This document shows, one piece after another, positions 25,685 to 34,162 of a stretch of DNA of 64,000 bases. The notes under the pieces are model-generated. The model did no database searches. It saw only the letters and a list, made by a program, of their open reading frames with translations, and was not told the origin of the DNA. The number at the start of each line of letters is the position of its first letter. The stretch's first letter is position 1. The position numbers and the translations under genes were made by a program. This stretch comes from Streptomyces diastatochromogenes (GTDB lineage: Bacteria > Actinomycetota > Actinomycetes > Streptomycetales > Streptomycetaceae): positions 1 to 64,000 of the forward strand of contig JAPTYK010000002.1 in NCBI GenBank assembly GCA_026913215.1, read 5' to 3'.

Positions 25685-27207
25685 GACGTCTCCTCGTGGG
25701 CGAGCAGTCCGATACCAGGGTAGTACTTCCTCGAATTCGACAAGATCATCTCTTTCGGGGAGGACAGCCCGAGGAGCTCGCGGGCCCGGGCGGCGAAAGT
25801 ACGGCTGCTCATGGCGAGGCAGCCCTCGCTGGCGCACCACGAGCGATACGCGTCGTAGAGGGTCTTCTGTTCGGTCCGGCAGTCGGGTCCCAGGACGCAG
25901 GCCTCGTCGAAGAAGCGGCCCGTGTGGTCCTCGGTCTCGGCGTAGGCCGTGGTGGCGATGCGGACCTTGTCGGGGCCGGTGAGGTCCTTCTCTCCGCTGA
26001 GGTAGCGGCGGGCGCCGTCGATGAGCCAGTTCAGGATGCCGGGGCCCTCCTCCGCGACGAGGATGTCCGCGAGGTTGTCGATCCTGCGGTCGTCGGAGAC
26101 GGTCCGTTCGAAGGGGATCAGTCGCATGCGGCGCCAGAAGGCGAAGCCGCCGGTGCCGACCTCGGGGCGGTGGTTGCCCAGCAGCCAGAGCTTGTGGGTG
26201 GGGTTGAAGGAGAAGAAGTCCTGCCGCATGCGGCGGGCCTTGATGCGGTCGCCGCCGGTCAGGAGCTTGACGCGTGCCTCGTCGAACTTGTCGCCGGGCT
26301 TGACCTCGGAGCAGACGACGACGCGCCGGCCGTGCAGCTCGGCGAGGTCGGTGGGGTGGCCTTCGTACGGGCGGGCCATGAGGAAGCCGGGCGGGGCGGC
26401 GTCCGCGTAGTCGCCCAGGAGCTTCATCAGGACGTCGAGGAGGACGGACTTGCCGTTCTTGCCCGCGCCGAAGAGGAACGGCATGACCTGGCCGCCGACG
26501 TCGCCGGTGATCGAGTAGCCGAGGAGCAGTTGCAGGAAGCGGTTCATCTCGACGCCTTCGGCGTCGTCGCCGAACGTGTCGTCCAGGAAGCGCAGGAACC
26601 TCGGGATCGGCATCGGGGCGGGGCCGACCGTGGTGGAGCGGGAGTGGAAGTCCTTGTTCGGGTCGGGCTTGCGCACGAGTCCTGTGTGGAGGTCGACGAG
26701 GCCCGAGGGGGTGCACAGGGCGTAGGGGTCGGCGTCGAGGTGTTCGGCCCTGAGGACCATGCCGGGGGCGGATTTCGCCTGGATGAGCATGGCGTTGATG
26801 CCGGAGGTGCTCAGCGCGCGGCGGCGGTGCTTGCGCAGGGCATCGACGGCGTGCTCTCCGGTCGGGTCGTGGGTGGCGAGGTGTTCGCCGATCTCCCCCG
26901 CGGCCCAGAGCACGGAGTCGTCCTCGTCGACCTGCCAGCGGGTCGTGTCCCAGCGGTACCAGCCCAGGCCCGGGACGTGCCGGAAGTCGGTCTGGTAGAG
27001 CTTGACGAACAGCTTGGCGTTGCCCCGGTCCGTGAGGGAGTCCGGGACCAGGCCATGGGCGGTAGCCTCCCCCGGCGTCCAGGTCGCGTTGCTCTGCCCG
27101 GCCTGCTGCGGGGGCAGGACGGGGGTCGACTTGGCGATGATCTGGGCCGCCAGGTCGCGGGGGTCGAAGTCGAAGAGCGTGTTCGGATCGCCGCTCGCGG
27201 AGGTCAC
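25681..27207 (-). CDS. D5/P4-type replicative helicase of the plasmid
   Basis: A 508-residue protein of the phage/plasmid primase-helicase class. An N-terminal D5_N-like region (about 40-200: WYRWDTTRWQVDEDDSVLW) is followed by a superfamily 3 helicase core with Walker A FGAGKNGKS (about 244-252), SEVKPGDKFDEARVKLLTGGD (Walker B/sensor region) and LWLLGNHRP (sensor 1). GTG 27207 overlaps the upstream primase stop by 4 bp (GTGA). Together with the Prim-Pol gene it would open and prime the replicon origin. Confidence 0.88.
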   Translation of the reverse strand: MTSASGDPNTLFDFDPRDLAAQIIAKSTPVLPPQQAGQSNATWTPGEATAHGLVPDSLTDRGNAKLFVKLYQTDFRHVPGLGWYRWDTTRWQVDEDDSVLWAAGEIGEHLATHDPTGEHAVDALRKHRRRALSTSGINAMLIQAKSAPGMVLRAEHLDADPYALCTPSGLVDLHTGLVRKPDPNKDFHSRSTTVGPAPMPIPRFLRFLDDTFGDDAEGVEMNRFLQLLLGYSITGDVGGQVMPFLFGAGKNGKSVLLDVLMKLLGDYADAAPPGFLMARPYEGHPTDLAELHGRRVVVCSEVKPGDKFDEARVKLLTGGDRIKARRMRQDFFSFNPTHKLWLLGNHRPEVGTGGFAFWRRMRLIPFERTVSDDRRIDNLADILVAEEGPGILNWLIDGARRYLSGEKDLTGPDKVRIATTAYAETEDHTGRFFDEACVLGPDCRTEQKTLYDAYRSWCASEGCLAMSSRTFAARARELLGLSSPKEMILSNSRKYYPGIGLLAHEETS

Positions 27208-28313
27208 GTGCGGCTCCCGGGGTGAAGCGGGCGACGGGCGCCTGCGGTCATGCCACTGCGGATGATCGCCTCGGCCCGGCGCTCCTGCCCGGGACGGGCG
27301 TGACGGGCGGCCTCCAGGAGGGCCTCCTCGGCGTCCTGGGCGGTGAGGTGCTCGGCGGCCACGAGCCCGCCCAGCGTGTAGGCAGCTCGGTTGAGCTTCT
27401 CGGAGAATCCCGCGCCCTCGGTGACTCCCGCGCATTCGGAGACCTCGGTGAGCACCCTGGTGAGCGTGGCGAGGACCGGGTTCCCTCCCCCACGTGCGGC
27501 GGAGACGGCCTGGCGGGCCCGGGACGGGACGGGACGCGGAGCCGGGACGTGGGCCGCGGGCAGGTGGTGGGTGCGCTGCAGCTCCTGCGCCAGCCAGCCC
27601 GGGAGCGGAGCCGGGGTCCGTACGGTGCCCAGCGGCTGGTAGACGCCGGCCTCCGTGGCCGTACCGGGCGCGATGATGTAGCCGCCGTCGGCACGAACGT
27701 CGACCTGCCAGGCGAGCGCCCTGGTCTTGCCCGAGCCCGTGGAGCACTGCCAGCGACGGGTGTCGGTGGTCCGGTACCAGACGTGCAGGCCCCCGGACGG
27801 GGTACGTACCCGCAGCGTGGTGGCGTCGTCGGCAGGGCTGTCCTGCCCGCGGAGCGCCGCGAGTACGGCCAAGGTGTGGAACCCAGTGGTCATCGCGGAT
27901 ACGTCGATTTCCTCGGCAATGTCGATGCCAGGCAGGAGCCTGTCCCTGGAGGGCGGCGGGCCGGGGTGGGCGTCGATGTCTATCACGACGAGGTTCGCGG
28001 GCCCACAGGCGACGGCTACCCCCATCTGACGGCGGGGACCCCACCACTGCTGGATACGGCTGTTGTCCAACGTGGCGGCGTGGAAGCCGTGACACCACCT
28101 GCCCTCGGCCCGGCAGACACAGGTCCTGTAGTCATGTCTCTGCTCACGGCAGGCGGCGCAGTTCGCGGCAGGAGTCTTCTTGCCCGGCGCCAGCGGATGG
28201 ACGGGCCAGCCATGGCTTGCGCACCAGCGAGCGAGGAGAAGCGGGTCCGGCCTTCCGGCAACGGGGCCGGCGACTGTTGAGTCGCTATAGGAAACCCGCA
28301 GGTCAGCAGGCAT
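27204..28313 (-). CDS. Bifunctional DNA primase/polymerase (Prim-Pol)
   Basis: A 369-residue protein. The N-terminal domain shows the archaeo-eukaryotic-type Prim-Pol pattern: WPVHPLAPGKKTP, a cysteine cluster (CAACREQRHDYRTCVC), VVIDIDAHP with the catalytic acidic pair, and TPSGGLHVWY with the later conserved His. The C-terminal about 100 residues are helical (AEHLTAQDAEEALLEAARHA). I chose ATG 28313 after GGGGGAA over ATG 28346. It is the first gene of a three-gene overlapping operon and the iteron array lies immediately upstream. Confidence 0.85.
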   Translation of the reverse strand: MPADLRVSYSDSTVAGPVAGRPDPLLLARWCASHGWPVHPLAPGKKTPAANCAACREQRHDYRTCVCRAEGRWCHGFHAATLDNSRIQQWWGPRRQMGVAVACGPANLVVIDIDAHPGPPPSRDRLLPGIDIAEEIDVSAMTTGFHTLAVLAALRGQDSPADDATTLRVRTPSGGLHVWYRTTDTRRWQCSTGSGKTRALAWQVDVRADGGYIIAPGTATEAGVYQPLGTVRTPAPLPGWLAQELQRTHHLPAAHVPAPRPVPSRARQAVSAARGGGNPVLATLTRVLTEVSECAGVTEGAGFSEKLNRAAYTLGGLVAAEHLTAQDAEEALLEAARHARPGQERRAEAIIRSGMTAGARRPLHPGSRT

Positions 28314-28795
28314 CTGGTTCCCCCAATAGCGACTGAAGCGACTCAAGTACGGAGACAGCCTAGCGAAAACACTGGTCCGGCCAAGCCATGTCGGGGGCGG
28401 GCGCGTCGTAGCGAGGTCGTAGCGGCGGCGTACCGAGAAAAGCGACCCAGCGACTGAGGGATCGGGGCAGCGACTCAGTCGCTTTCAGTCGCTGTCTTCA
28501 GTCGCTGGGTAAAACTGCAGGTCAGGTGGGTTCTCCTACCCAAAACAGCGACTGAAGCGACTCAAGACGCCTATATATCAGGCGCACACGCGCGATCTGT
28601 ACAGCTGATAAGTAGAGCTTCAGTCGCTTCAGTCGCTGATGAGGGAAGCTAGAGGGCTCTGACCTGCGGTTTTATACCAGCGACTGAAGACAGCGACGGT
28701 AGCTGTGCTTCAGTCGCTAAGTAGCTGGGGGCAGCGACTGAAGACGGGGAGCGACTGAAGAGGGAGCTACTGAAGCGACCGAAGCGACTGAGAAA
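28276..28795. other. Iteron-rich replication origin (candidate oriV)
   Basis: The unit AGCGACTGAAG, or its complement CTTCAGTCGCT, recurs more than ten times in both orientations, for example at 28328, 28449, 28469-28505, 28547, 28617-28637, 28679, 28709, 28732, 28750 and 28770-28790. Some are joined head to tail (AGCGACTGAAGCGACT) and others are inverted. An AT-rich spot (CTATATATCA, about 28570) lies in the middle. Iterons directly upstream of a primase-helicase operon are the classic layout of a plasmid origin. Confidence 0.82.
28291..28675. repeat. Second origin motif in three copies
   Basis: GAAACCCGCAGGTCAG (28291-28306), AAAACTGCAGGTCAG (28511-28525) and, inverted, CTGACCTGCGGTTTTAT (28659-28675) share AAAC-GCAGGTCAG. 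They are interspersed with the iterons and differ from them in sequence, so they may bind a second protein or mark promoters of the replication operon. Confidence 0.7.
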
Positions 28796-28800
28796 AGAAC

Positions 28801-28964
28801 ATGGGGGCGTGGGGTGTCTGCTCATCGGTGGGGCGGGGTGGAGTGGGGGCGTGATCCAGCGTTTGGGGCTCAGCTGCTTCCCCTCAGCTCAGGCCTGCTC
28901 CCCCGCTCCCCTGCTCCTCCCTCAGCCGGCGGCGCGATACGGGCGTACGGGAGCAGCTGAGTCG
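28801..28964. other. Short spacer right of the origin
   Basis: No gene seen. It lies between the last iteron and a WD40-type relic. Confidence 0.35.
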
Positions 28965-29531
28965 CTACTGCTGGGGGCAGGCTTTGTTCGCGACCGGTGA
29001 CTGCTCCCGGCTGGATGTGCTGGTGGGTGTGTACGGCAGCGCAGCTTTCGGTAGGGCGTCCCCGGGATGGACGTTTGCCGTCGCCAAGCCGGGATTGAGC
29101 TGGAGGGCGGCGACGGCCTTGCTGCTCAGCCCTCGCAGGCTGCCGTCCCTGCTTGAGGTGAGCAGGCGTCCGTTCGGTGAGAAGGTGAGTGCGGAGACGG
29201 TTCCGCCGCTCCAGTCTGCGGTGTGGCCCGTGCCGGCTCGTAGGCCGAGGCTCTTGCCGGGGGGCGACGTAGGCGGAGTCCCGTCTGTCAGGCAAGAGAG
29301 TGAGATGGCGAATTGTGTCGTCGCCGGGCGTAAAGTGCTGGATCTCTTTGTTCCGACAGGTGCTGTTCCCGCACCCACGTACTGTTCCCCGTTGGCTCGT
29401 AGTCGGTGAAAGAGAACGCGGTCGTCATGGCTGCGTGCGTTGTACACGTGCCCGGTGGGCAGCTCCCTCCCCCGCTGCGGGACGGTGTGCAGGGTGTGCT
29501 CGGTTCGCAGATCCACGATCTGCTGCCGCAT
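28965..29531 (-). pseudogene. WD40-repeat protein relic
   Basis: A recognisable WD40 strand pattern (VSALTFSPNGRLLTSSRDGSLR) survives near 29150. A neighbouring frame carries NARSHDDRVLF and TDYEPTGNSTWVREQHL, and the remaining parts are out of register. It looks like the eroded end of a WD40 protein gene. Confidence 0.45.
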
Positions 29532-29597
29532 CTGGGTGAAGGCCTTGAGAACGGTGGCAGTACTGTTATCGGTCGATGCGACTGCTGTGCTGAGTTC

Positions 29598-29933
29598 GGA
29601 GTGAGTCGGATCGACTCAAGCATGGTCCGTGTCGATTCGACGTCATGCCGGACCCCGCGTATTCATCCCGCGCGATCCGGAGTCGCCTCCGCCGACGCGG
29701 GATCCTCGTTGTCATCCCAGCCGTCCGACCAGGTCGGCCACCGGCTGCGGTGAGGCAGCGTCGGTGGCTGACTGCCAGCTTTCGACGCGGAGTCGTACAA
29801 GCAGCGCAACGCGGTCGAGCGATGCAACAACCGGCTCAAGCAGTGGCGCGGCCTTGCCATGAGAACGGGCAAGCTCGCCATCGCCTATCAGGCTGCACTC
29901 CACCTCGCCGCTATCTTTATCTGGGCCCGGCGA
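29598..29933 (+). pseudogene. IS5-family transposase relic with internal deletion
   Basis: SRIDSSMVRVDSTSCR is the first catalytic block of an IS5 transposase. The sequence then jumps to FDAESYKQRNAVERCNNRLK with QWRGLAMRTGKLAIAYQAALHLAAIFIW, the C-terminal block, with the middle third missing. It is most like the copy at 62.8-63.6 kb. Confidence 0.65.
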
Positions 29934-29941
29934 GAGCCCGC

Positions 29942-30325
29942 TCAGCGATCGGCTACCCAGTGCGCGTCTGGCGGCCAGGGTCCCGAGCCCACGATGTGCT
30001 TCACGAGCCTGAACGCTTCATGGATGGGGACGGTGTCCTCAGCCGGGTACTCGTCGTCCTGCCCGTTGGAGAGAACGAACCCGTTGCTCGACCCCTGAAC
30101 CCCGGGGTCCACGGCATGCTCGCCGGGATCGCCCTCTTCTTCGAGCAGCATCACCATCGCGCGCTCGGTGTTCGTCACGAAAGCCAGCGACCGTCCGGAC
30201 GAACTGGTCAGCCACGTCTCAAGTTGTCCGCTGTCGATCCTCGACCGGAGGGCCTTCAGCACCGTCTCGGACGACACCGGGACAGGGCTGCCGTCATTGA
30301 TCACCCAGGACTCGATCACGAGCAC
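29942..30325 (-). CDS. Imm1-like immunity protein
   Basis: A 127-residue acidic protein: SSGRSLAFVTNTERAMVMLL, then GFVLSNGQDDEYPAEDTVPI and EAFRLVKHIVGSGPWPPD. This matches the small Imm1-type immunity proteins that neutralise polymorphic toxins. No cognate toxin gene is next to it, so it is an orphan here. The start near 30325 has no strong ribosome site. It is possibly co-transcribed with the serine hydrolase upstream of it. Confidence 0.6.
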   Translation of the reverse strand: MLVIESWVINDGSPVPVSSETVLKALRSRIDSGQLETWLTSSSGRSLAFVTNTERAMVMLLEEEGDPGEHAVDPGVQGSSNGFVLSNGQDDEYPAEDTVPIHEAFRLVKHIVGSGPWPPDAHWVADR

Positions 30326-30358
30326 GACGATCTCACGGGCGGTTCAAAGAGACAGTCC

Positions 30359-31396
30359 CTAGTGCTCGGTCGGCAGCGGCATCCCCTGGAACGCGGCGGC
30401 GGCCAGCCGCTTCGCCCGCGCTATCTCCTGACCCCCGTCCTTTCCGGTCGGCAACATCGAGTACACGGCGACCCGCTCCAGATTCGGTGTGGCGAACACA
30501 CCGTTCGTGTGGCTGTGCAACGAGCCCGTCTTGCCCCACACCACGAGACCGTTGTCCAGGTGGTAGGCCGTTAGCCCGCCGTAGCTGAAGTTCGCTCCGG
30601 GCACGGCAGGCGGTTCGAAGAGGAGTGCGCGCTGTTGCGGGCGCAGTAGCCCGCCGCGTATCAGAGAGGTGAAGAACCGGCGCAGATCCGTGGAGTTGGA
30701 GACCAGACCGCCCTCAGCCCAGGCCCACTCGCCTGTCGGCAGTGAGGTGTGGCGCAGCCCGAGGGGCCGCAGTACCCGGTCGCGCAGCTCTGCCTCGTAG
30801 GAGCGGCCGGTGACTTTCTCGACCACGAGCCCGGCGAGGTAGTAGTTGATCCCGTTGTACTGGCTGGTTGTTCCCGGGGCCGTCGGAGTGCCGCAGGAGA
30901 CCGCCGAACGGACGACCTCTTCCGGGGTGCCCGGCTGGACGCACACGGGCTTCTGCAGGCCGCTGGTGTGGCTGAGGAGCTGCCCGACTGTGATCGGAGC
31001 GTACGAGGACGGCAGCAGGCCGGGGAGTAGATCCTGGACCGGGTCGGCGAGGGACAGTCGTCCCTCGCCCACGAGTTGGAGTACGACCGTGGAGGTGAAG
31101 AGTTTGGTGATGCTGCCTATCGCGAACTCGGAGTCGACCGGACCTGTCCACTCCCCACTGGTCCCGCTCCACCGGCCGTCCCGTCCGGACACGGAGACCA
31201 TCGCGCCCCGCACGTAGTCGTCCGGCAGCCCGGCCATGGCCGCACGCAGCGCGTTCGAATCCACCCGCTCGTGCGCGGACGCCACCGCCGCGGCCGGGGC
31301 TGCCGCGTTCGCGGGCACTACCGCGCCCGCCACGACCAGGGTGGCCATCGCCGCCGTGGTCAGCCAACGAGACCTGTACGTCCATGCGTTCGTCAT
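30359..31396 (-). CDS. Secreted serine hydrolase (beta-lactamase / DD-peptidase class)
   Basis: A 345-residue exported enzyme. The signal peptide spans about residues 10-35 (ANA-A cut region). The active-site motif SITK is at 95-98 (Ser95 nucleophile, Lys98), and KTG in WGKTGSLHSH near 290. The second motif, usually YxN, reads QYNGINY here, so its third position is Gly where Asn is expected. The fold is that of D-alanyl-D-alanine carboxypeptidases and class C-like esterases; peptidoglycan trimming or hydrolysis of a small ester are both possible. Confidence 0.82.
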   Translation of the reverse strand: MTNAWTYRSRWLTTAAMATLVVAGAVVPANAAAPAAAVASAHERVDSNALRAAMAGLPDDYVRGAMVSVSGRDGRWSGTSGEWTGPVDSEFAIGSITKLFTSTVVLQLVGEGRLSLADPVQDLLPGLLPSSYAPITVGQLLSHTSGLQKPVCVQPGTPEEVVRSAVSCGTPTAPGTTSQYNGINYYLAGLVVEKVTGRSYEAELRDRVLRPLGLRHTSLPTGEWAWAEGGLVSNSTDLRRFFTSLIRGGLLRPQQRALLFEPPAVPGANFSYGGLTAYHLDNGLVVWGKTGSLHSHTNGVFATPNLERVAVYSMLPTGKDGGQEIARAKRLAAAAFQGMPLPTEH

Positions 31397-31654
31397 GGAT
31401 CAAGGCTCCCGCTCGGCCGTTCCCTGAACCATTGGGGACGACCCCCGATCACCCCTGAGGCGGCCCCTAAGGATCAAGGTGTCCAGGCAAGATCATCCGT
31501 CGGATAGACCCTCAAGCGTGCGGGTTCCCGGAAGCCTGGGCGTTGGGAGGCGGGAGCCTGTATGTCAGCTGGTGGCTGTGGTGGTTCTGCGCGTGGGGCC
31601 GCCGTGAGTTACGTGCTTTGGCTTCCGAGCGCTCGCTGTGCTGCATCCGAGTGG
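31397..31654. other. Intergenic spacer
   Basis: Upstream region of the serine hydrolase; contains no supported gene. Confidence 0.4.
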
Positions 31655-32308
31655 CTATCTCACAGGCCAGTGTGGGTTCGGCATGCCGTCATCGTTCATG
31701 TGCGCCCGCCGCCAGATCCCGTTCCAGTTGAATGGGGTCTCCGGTACGGACCGGTGCCGCTGGCCGCATGGACATGACGCCAGTACCCACGCGCACCCAC
31801 GGCACAGCTCGATCCAGCCATGTCCGGTCGAGTTCAGCACTCGTGGTTCCTCGTCCCCGCAAGCCGGGCAGCCGGGCAGATCGGCGCCGTCCAGAAGAGA
31901 GTTCTGTCGCCGGACGTACTCGGGCAGTCGCAGCGACGGGTGGTGAAACGGGTCTTCGAACCAAGCACGCTCCGGGCTCTCCCACCAGTTCCGCAGCCAC
32001 CATGGCCGAGGGTTCGGTACAGCCCGTCGCCCGGCCTGCTTCTCCGCTCGACGCTGCACGGCGTACTTCTCTGCCCGCACGAGCCACAGCACCCGCGCCT
32101 CGTGTAGTTCCTCCACTGCTCGTACGAGTGCGTCCGGGTCCGCTTCCAGTCGGCGGGGGATCGCGGCGCTGAGCGTGAGGTGGTGGTAGGTCGCCCGCAA
32201 GCCGTAAGGAGCGAAGACGGTGAGGCATGTGCGCAGTGCGCTGTGTCGCCGGTGGGGAGGGAGCCGGGCGTCGTGCACACGTGCCCGGTGGGTCAGGAAG
32301 CTGGTCAT
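31655..32308 (-). CDS. Cysteine-rich unknown protein
   Basis: A 217-residue protein whose ATG overlaps the previous stop by 4 bp (ATGA). A helical N-terminal half (AVEELHEARVLWLVRAEKYA) is followed by a Trp-rich segment (WWLRNWWESPERAWFEDPFH) and two zinc-knuckle pairs, CPACGDEE and CRGCAWVLASCPCGQ. No family is recognised; zinc binding is likely. It is coupled to the 210-residue gene upstream and probably acts with it. Confidence 0.6.
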   Translation of the reverse strand: MTSFLTHRARVHDARLPPHRRHSALRTCLTVFAPYGLRATYHHLTLSAAIPRRLEADPDALVRAVEELHEARVLWLVRAEKYAVQRRAEKQAGRRAVPNPRPWWLRNWWESPERAWFEDPFHHPSLRLPEYVRRQNSLLDGADLPGCPACGDEEPRVLNSTGHGWIELCRGCAWVLASCPCGQRHRSVPETPFNWNGIWRRAHMNDDGMPNPHWPVR

Positions 32309-32937
32309 TTTGTGAGCTCCAGGTCCAGATCCAGGTCCAGTGCTCGGGACAAGGCTGCCGTGACGGCGGTGGCGTGTGTCGGCAGGTGTTGTTCGGCCCA
32401 GGTTCCGGCAAGGCTGCGGAAGGCCCGCAAGTCCGCCTCGGCACGGGTGACGAGTGTGCGCATCTGATCCAGTGGGAGTTCGATCACTGAGCTTTCGTCC
32501 TTCTTGTCGGCGTCGAGAGTCAGCCGGATGTTGTCGCCGACACGCTCGGCCGTCGAGGACGGGTCGTGGCCGAAGTAAGCGCAGTCGGCGCCGTCCAGCA
32601 ACTCCTGCCAGTCTCGCCAGGTCTCCAGGCCGTTGCAGCAGCCAGGCTCGACGAAGACGGTGTCGGTGGCTAGGTCGGTCACTCGGAACCCGCCGGCTGC
32701 GAACAGGTTGGGCATGGTGAGCAGGCCATGCAGGAATGCGCTGAGCGGGTCGGTCGGGCACGGCCCGTGCTCTTCCTCCGGCTTGGATTTGTTGTAGTCA
32801 GCGATCCGCATGACCGCAGTGCCGACGTCCGCGGGGGCCAGCTCCCCGTTCAGTACGAGGTAGCCGTACGACTCGTGCTCGCCAACTGGCCAGAGCGCGA
32901 AGTCGTCTGCGGCGAAGATCTCCAGAACGGGCTGCAT
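32305..32937 (-). CDS. Unknown cytosolic protein coupled to a cysteine-rich partner
   Basis: A 210-residue acidic protein from ATG 32937. It has LEIFAADDFALWPVGEHESYG, PNLFAAGGFRVTDLATDTVF and VEPGCCNGLETWRDWQELLD blocks and a helical, Leu/Asp-repetitive end (ALDLDLDLELTK). The pattern around a central CC and the acidic composition resemble small immunity-type proteins, but I cannot name a family. It overlaps the next gene by 4 bp. Confidence 0.6.
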   Translation of the reverse strand: MQPVLEIFAADDFALWPVGEHESYGYLVLNGELAPADVGTAVMRIADYNKSKPEEEHGPCPTDPLSAFLHGLLTMPNLFAAGGFRVTDLATDTVFVEPGCCNGLETWRDWQELLDGADCAYFGHDPSSTAERVGDNIRLTLDADKKDESSVIELPLDQMRTLVTRAEADLRAFRSLAGTWAEQHLPTHATAVTAALSRALDLDLDLELTK

Positions 32938-33196
32938 CACGATCACAGGGGGATGATGCCGGGATTGTTGTGACGCAGCCACAGGCTTTCGCTGCGGCAT
33001 GAGGATTGGACGGGTCGCCGGTGTCGCCGGTGACAAACACTTCGTTGACGATCGGGACCTGGCGCAGGTGGTCGGTTGAGGGTCTGTCCCCTGGGCAGCA
33101 CCTTCTGCATGGTGATCCGGTGCATGGTTGGGTAGTTCGGCTGGATGCCGGGGTGCTACGCCGGGCCCATGGCTAGGGCGGCGGTCAGGGGCGGAC
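32938..33196. other. Gap with a short coding relic
   Basis: A minus-strand stretch (NEVFVTGDTGDPSNPHAAAK) of about 45 codons looks coding but is not attached to a start or a known family. Confidence 0.3.
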
Positions 33197-33675
33197 TCAG
33201 GTGGGGGCGATCGTGGACAGGTCGGGATCCACGGTGGCGGTGAGGTGGCCCACCTCCGCGAGGTTCGCCCCACGGAACGGCTCGGTGCTGGTAGCGGCGT
33301 GCAGGGCGGTGACCGCACCCGTAGTCAGTCCCCATGCTGAGTTCTCGTCGAGAGGGTTGTGGGTGCGTACAGCTTTGGCGAGAGTCGGACCAGGGATGTA
33401 CTTGCTGACGAGGTAGAGCATTTCCTCCTTTACGGCGGCATTGAGAACGCGGGCCTTGCAGAAGGACGCGTCTGGTGGGCCGCCCCCCTTTCTCCGCCGA
33501 ACCGGTCCCGTATGAAGGGATCCATGTCGCGGCGCAGTGCCTTCAAGGCCATGCGTTCACTCTCGGCGTCGTACGCCTCGTAGACCACGCCCTGGCCGCC
33601 GGCGCCAAGTCCGGAGGCCGCCCCGTAGCCTCCGATCCGCTGTGTGTCCTTCGCGAGCAAAGGTAATCCGGTCAC
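33197..33675 (-). pseudogene. Serine/threonine protein kinase relic
   Basis: The N-terminal lobe starts at ATG 33675: IGGYGAASGLGAGGQGVVYEA is a glycine loop and MALKALRRDMD holds the ATP-binding Lys. After a frameshift near 33440 the hinge continues as LYLVSKYIPGPTLAKAVRTH with WGLTTGAVTALHAA, then stops making sense before the catalytic HRD loop. It is an N-terminal fragment of a Pkn-type kinase. Confidence 0.65.
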
Positions 33676-33920
33676 CTTCCGACTCCCCCGTGTCGAAGTG
33701 CGCGATGGCGCGCCGCCCCGTCGTGAAGTAACAGGTCTGGAGCGCGGGTGGCGTGCGGTCGGCCATCCTGCTCCACCAGCTCGTTCGTTGCGAGGGGGCG
33801 GCCGGGCTTTCCTCTGGAGCTGTGTCGTACCTGCTACGGCAAGGGCAGCGGTGCATCCGGACTGCGTTACGCGCAGAACCGGGGGTCCGGCTGTCTGGTG
33901 TCAGGCGTGGTGCCGGACAG

Positions 33921-33947
33921 CCGTTTCAAAACCCGGTTTTGAAACGG
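33921..33947. promoter_or_regulatory. parS-like palindrome, copy 1
   Basis: A 27-bp palindrome (13-bp arms round a single C) whose core is TTCAAAACCCGGTTTTGAA. It lies about 2.9 kb left of parA. Confidence 0.75.
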
Positions 33948-33966
33948 CGCCGCCGAGGGGTTCGCG

Positions 33967-33999
33967 GGCCTGGTTCAAAACCCGGTTTTGAACCAGGCC
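33967..33999. promoter_or_regulatory. parS-like palindrome, copy 2
   Basis: A 33-bp palindrome (16-bp arms) with the same TTCAAAACCCGGTTTTGAA core, 46 bp from copy 1 core to core. Confidence 0.75.
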
Positions 34000-34162
34000 T
34001 CCGACTTCCCGTCGTGTAGGCCACTCCCCCACTGCCGCTCACGAAAGCCCACAGGCTTCGCCAGTGACAGCAAGCCCTGAGATCGAACCACCATCAGGTC
34101 ACGGCAAGAAGGCTGGGTGCGGATCCTTCGTAGGAAAGGGGGCGTGCTGAGCTGGGCCGTGG

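Larger units (their letters stand above)
33676..34162. other. Non-coding stretch with two parS-like palindromes
   Basis: No convincing gene. It holds the two longest parS-like palindromes of the window and otherwise low-quality frames. Confidence 0.4.

Noticed and set aside
28276..28795. A CRISPR array, because of many short repeats in the origin region
   Set aside because: The repeats are 11-mers in both orientations with irregular spacing, not direct repeats with uniform spacers; they are iterons.
33921..33999. A transcription terminator, from the strong palindromes at 33.9 kb
   Set aside because: The same 19-bp core recurs at six places, including inside the parB gene, so it is a protein-binding site family rather than a terminator.
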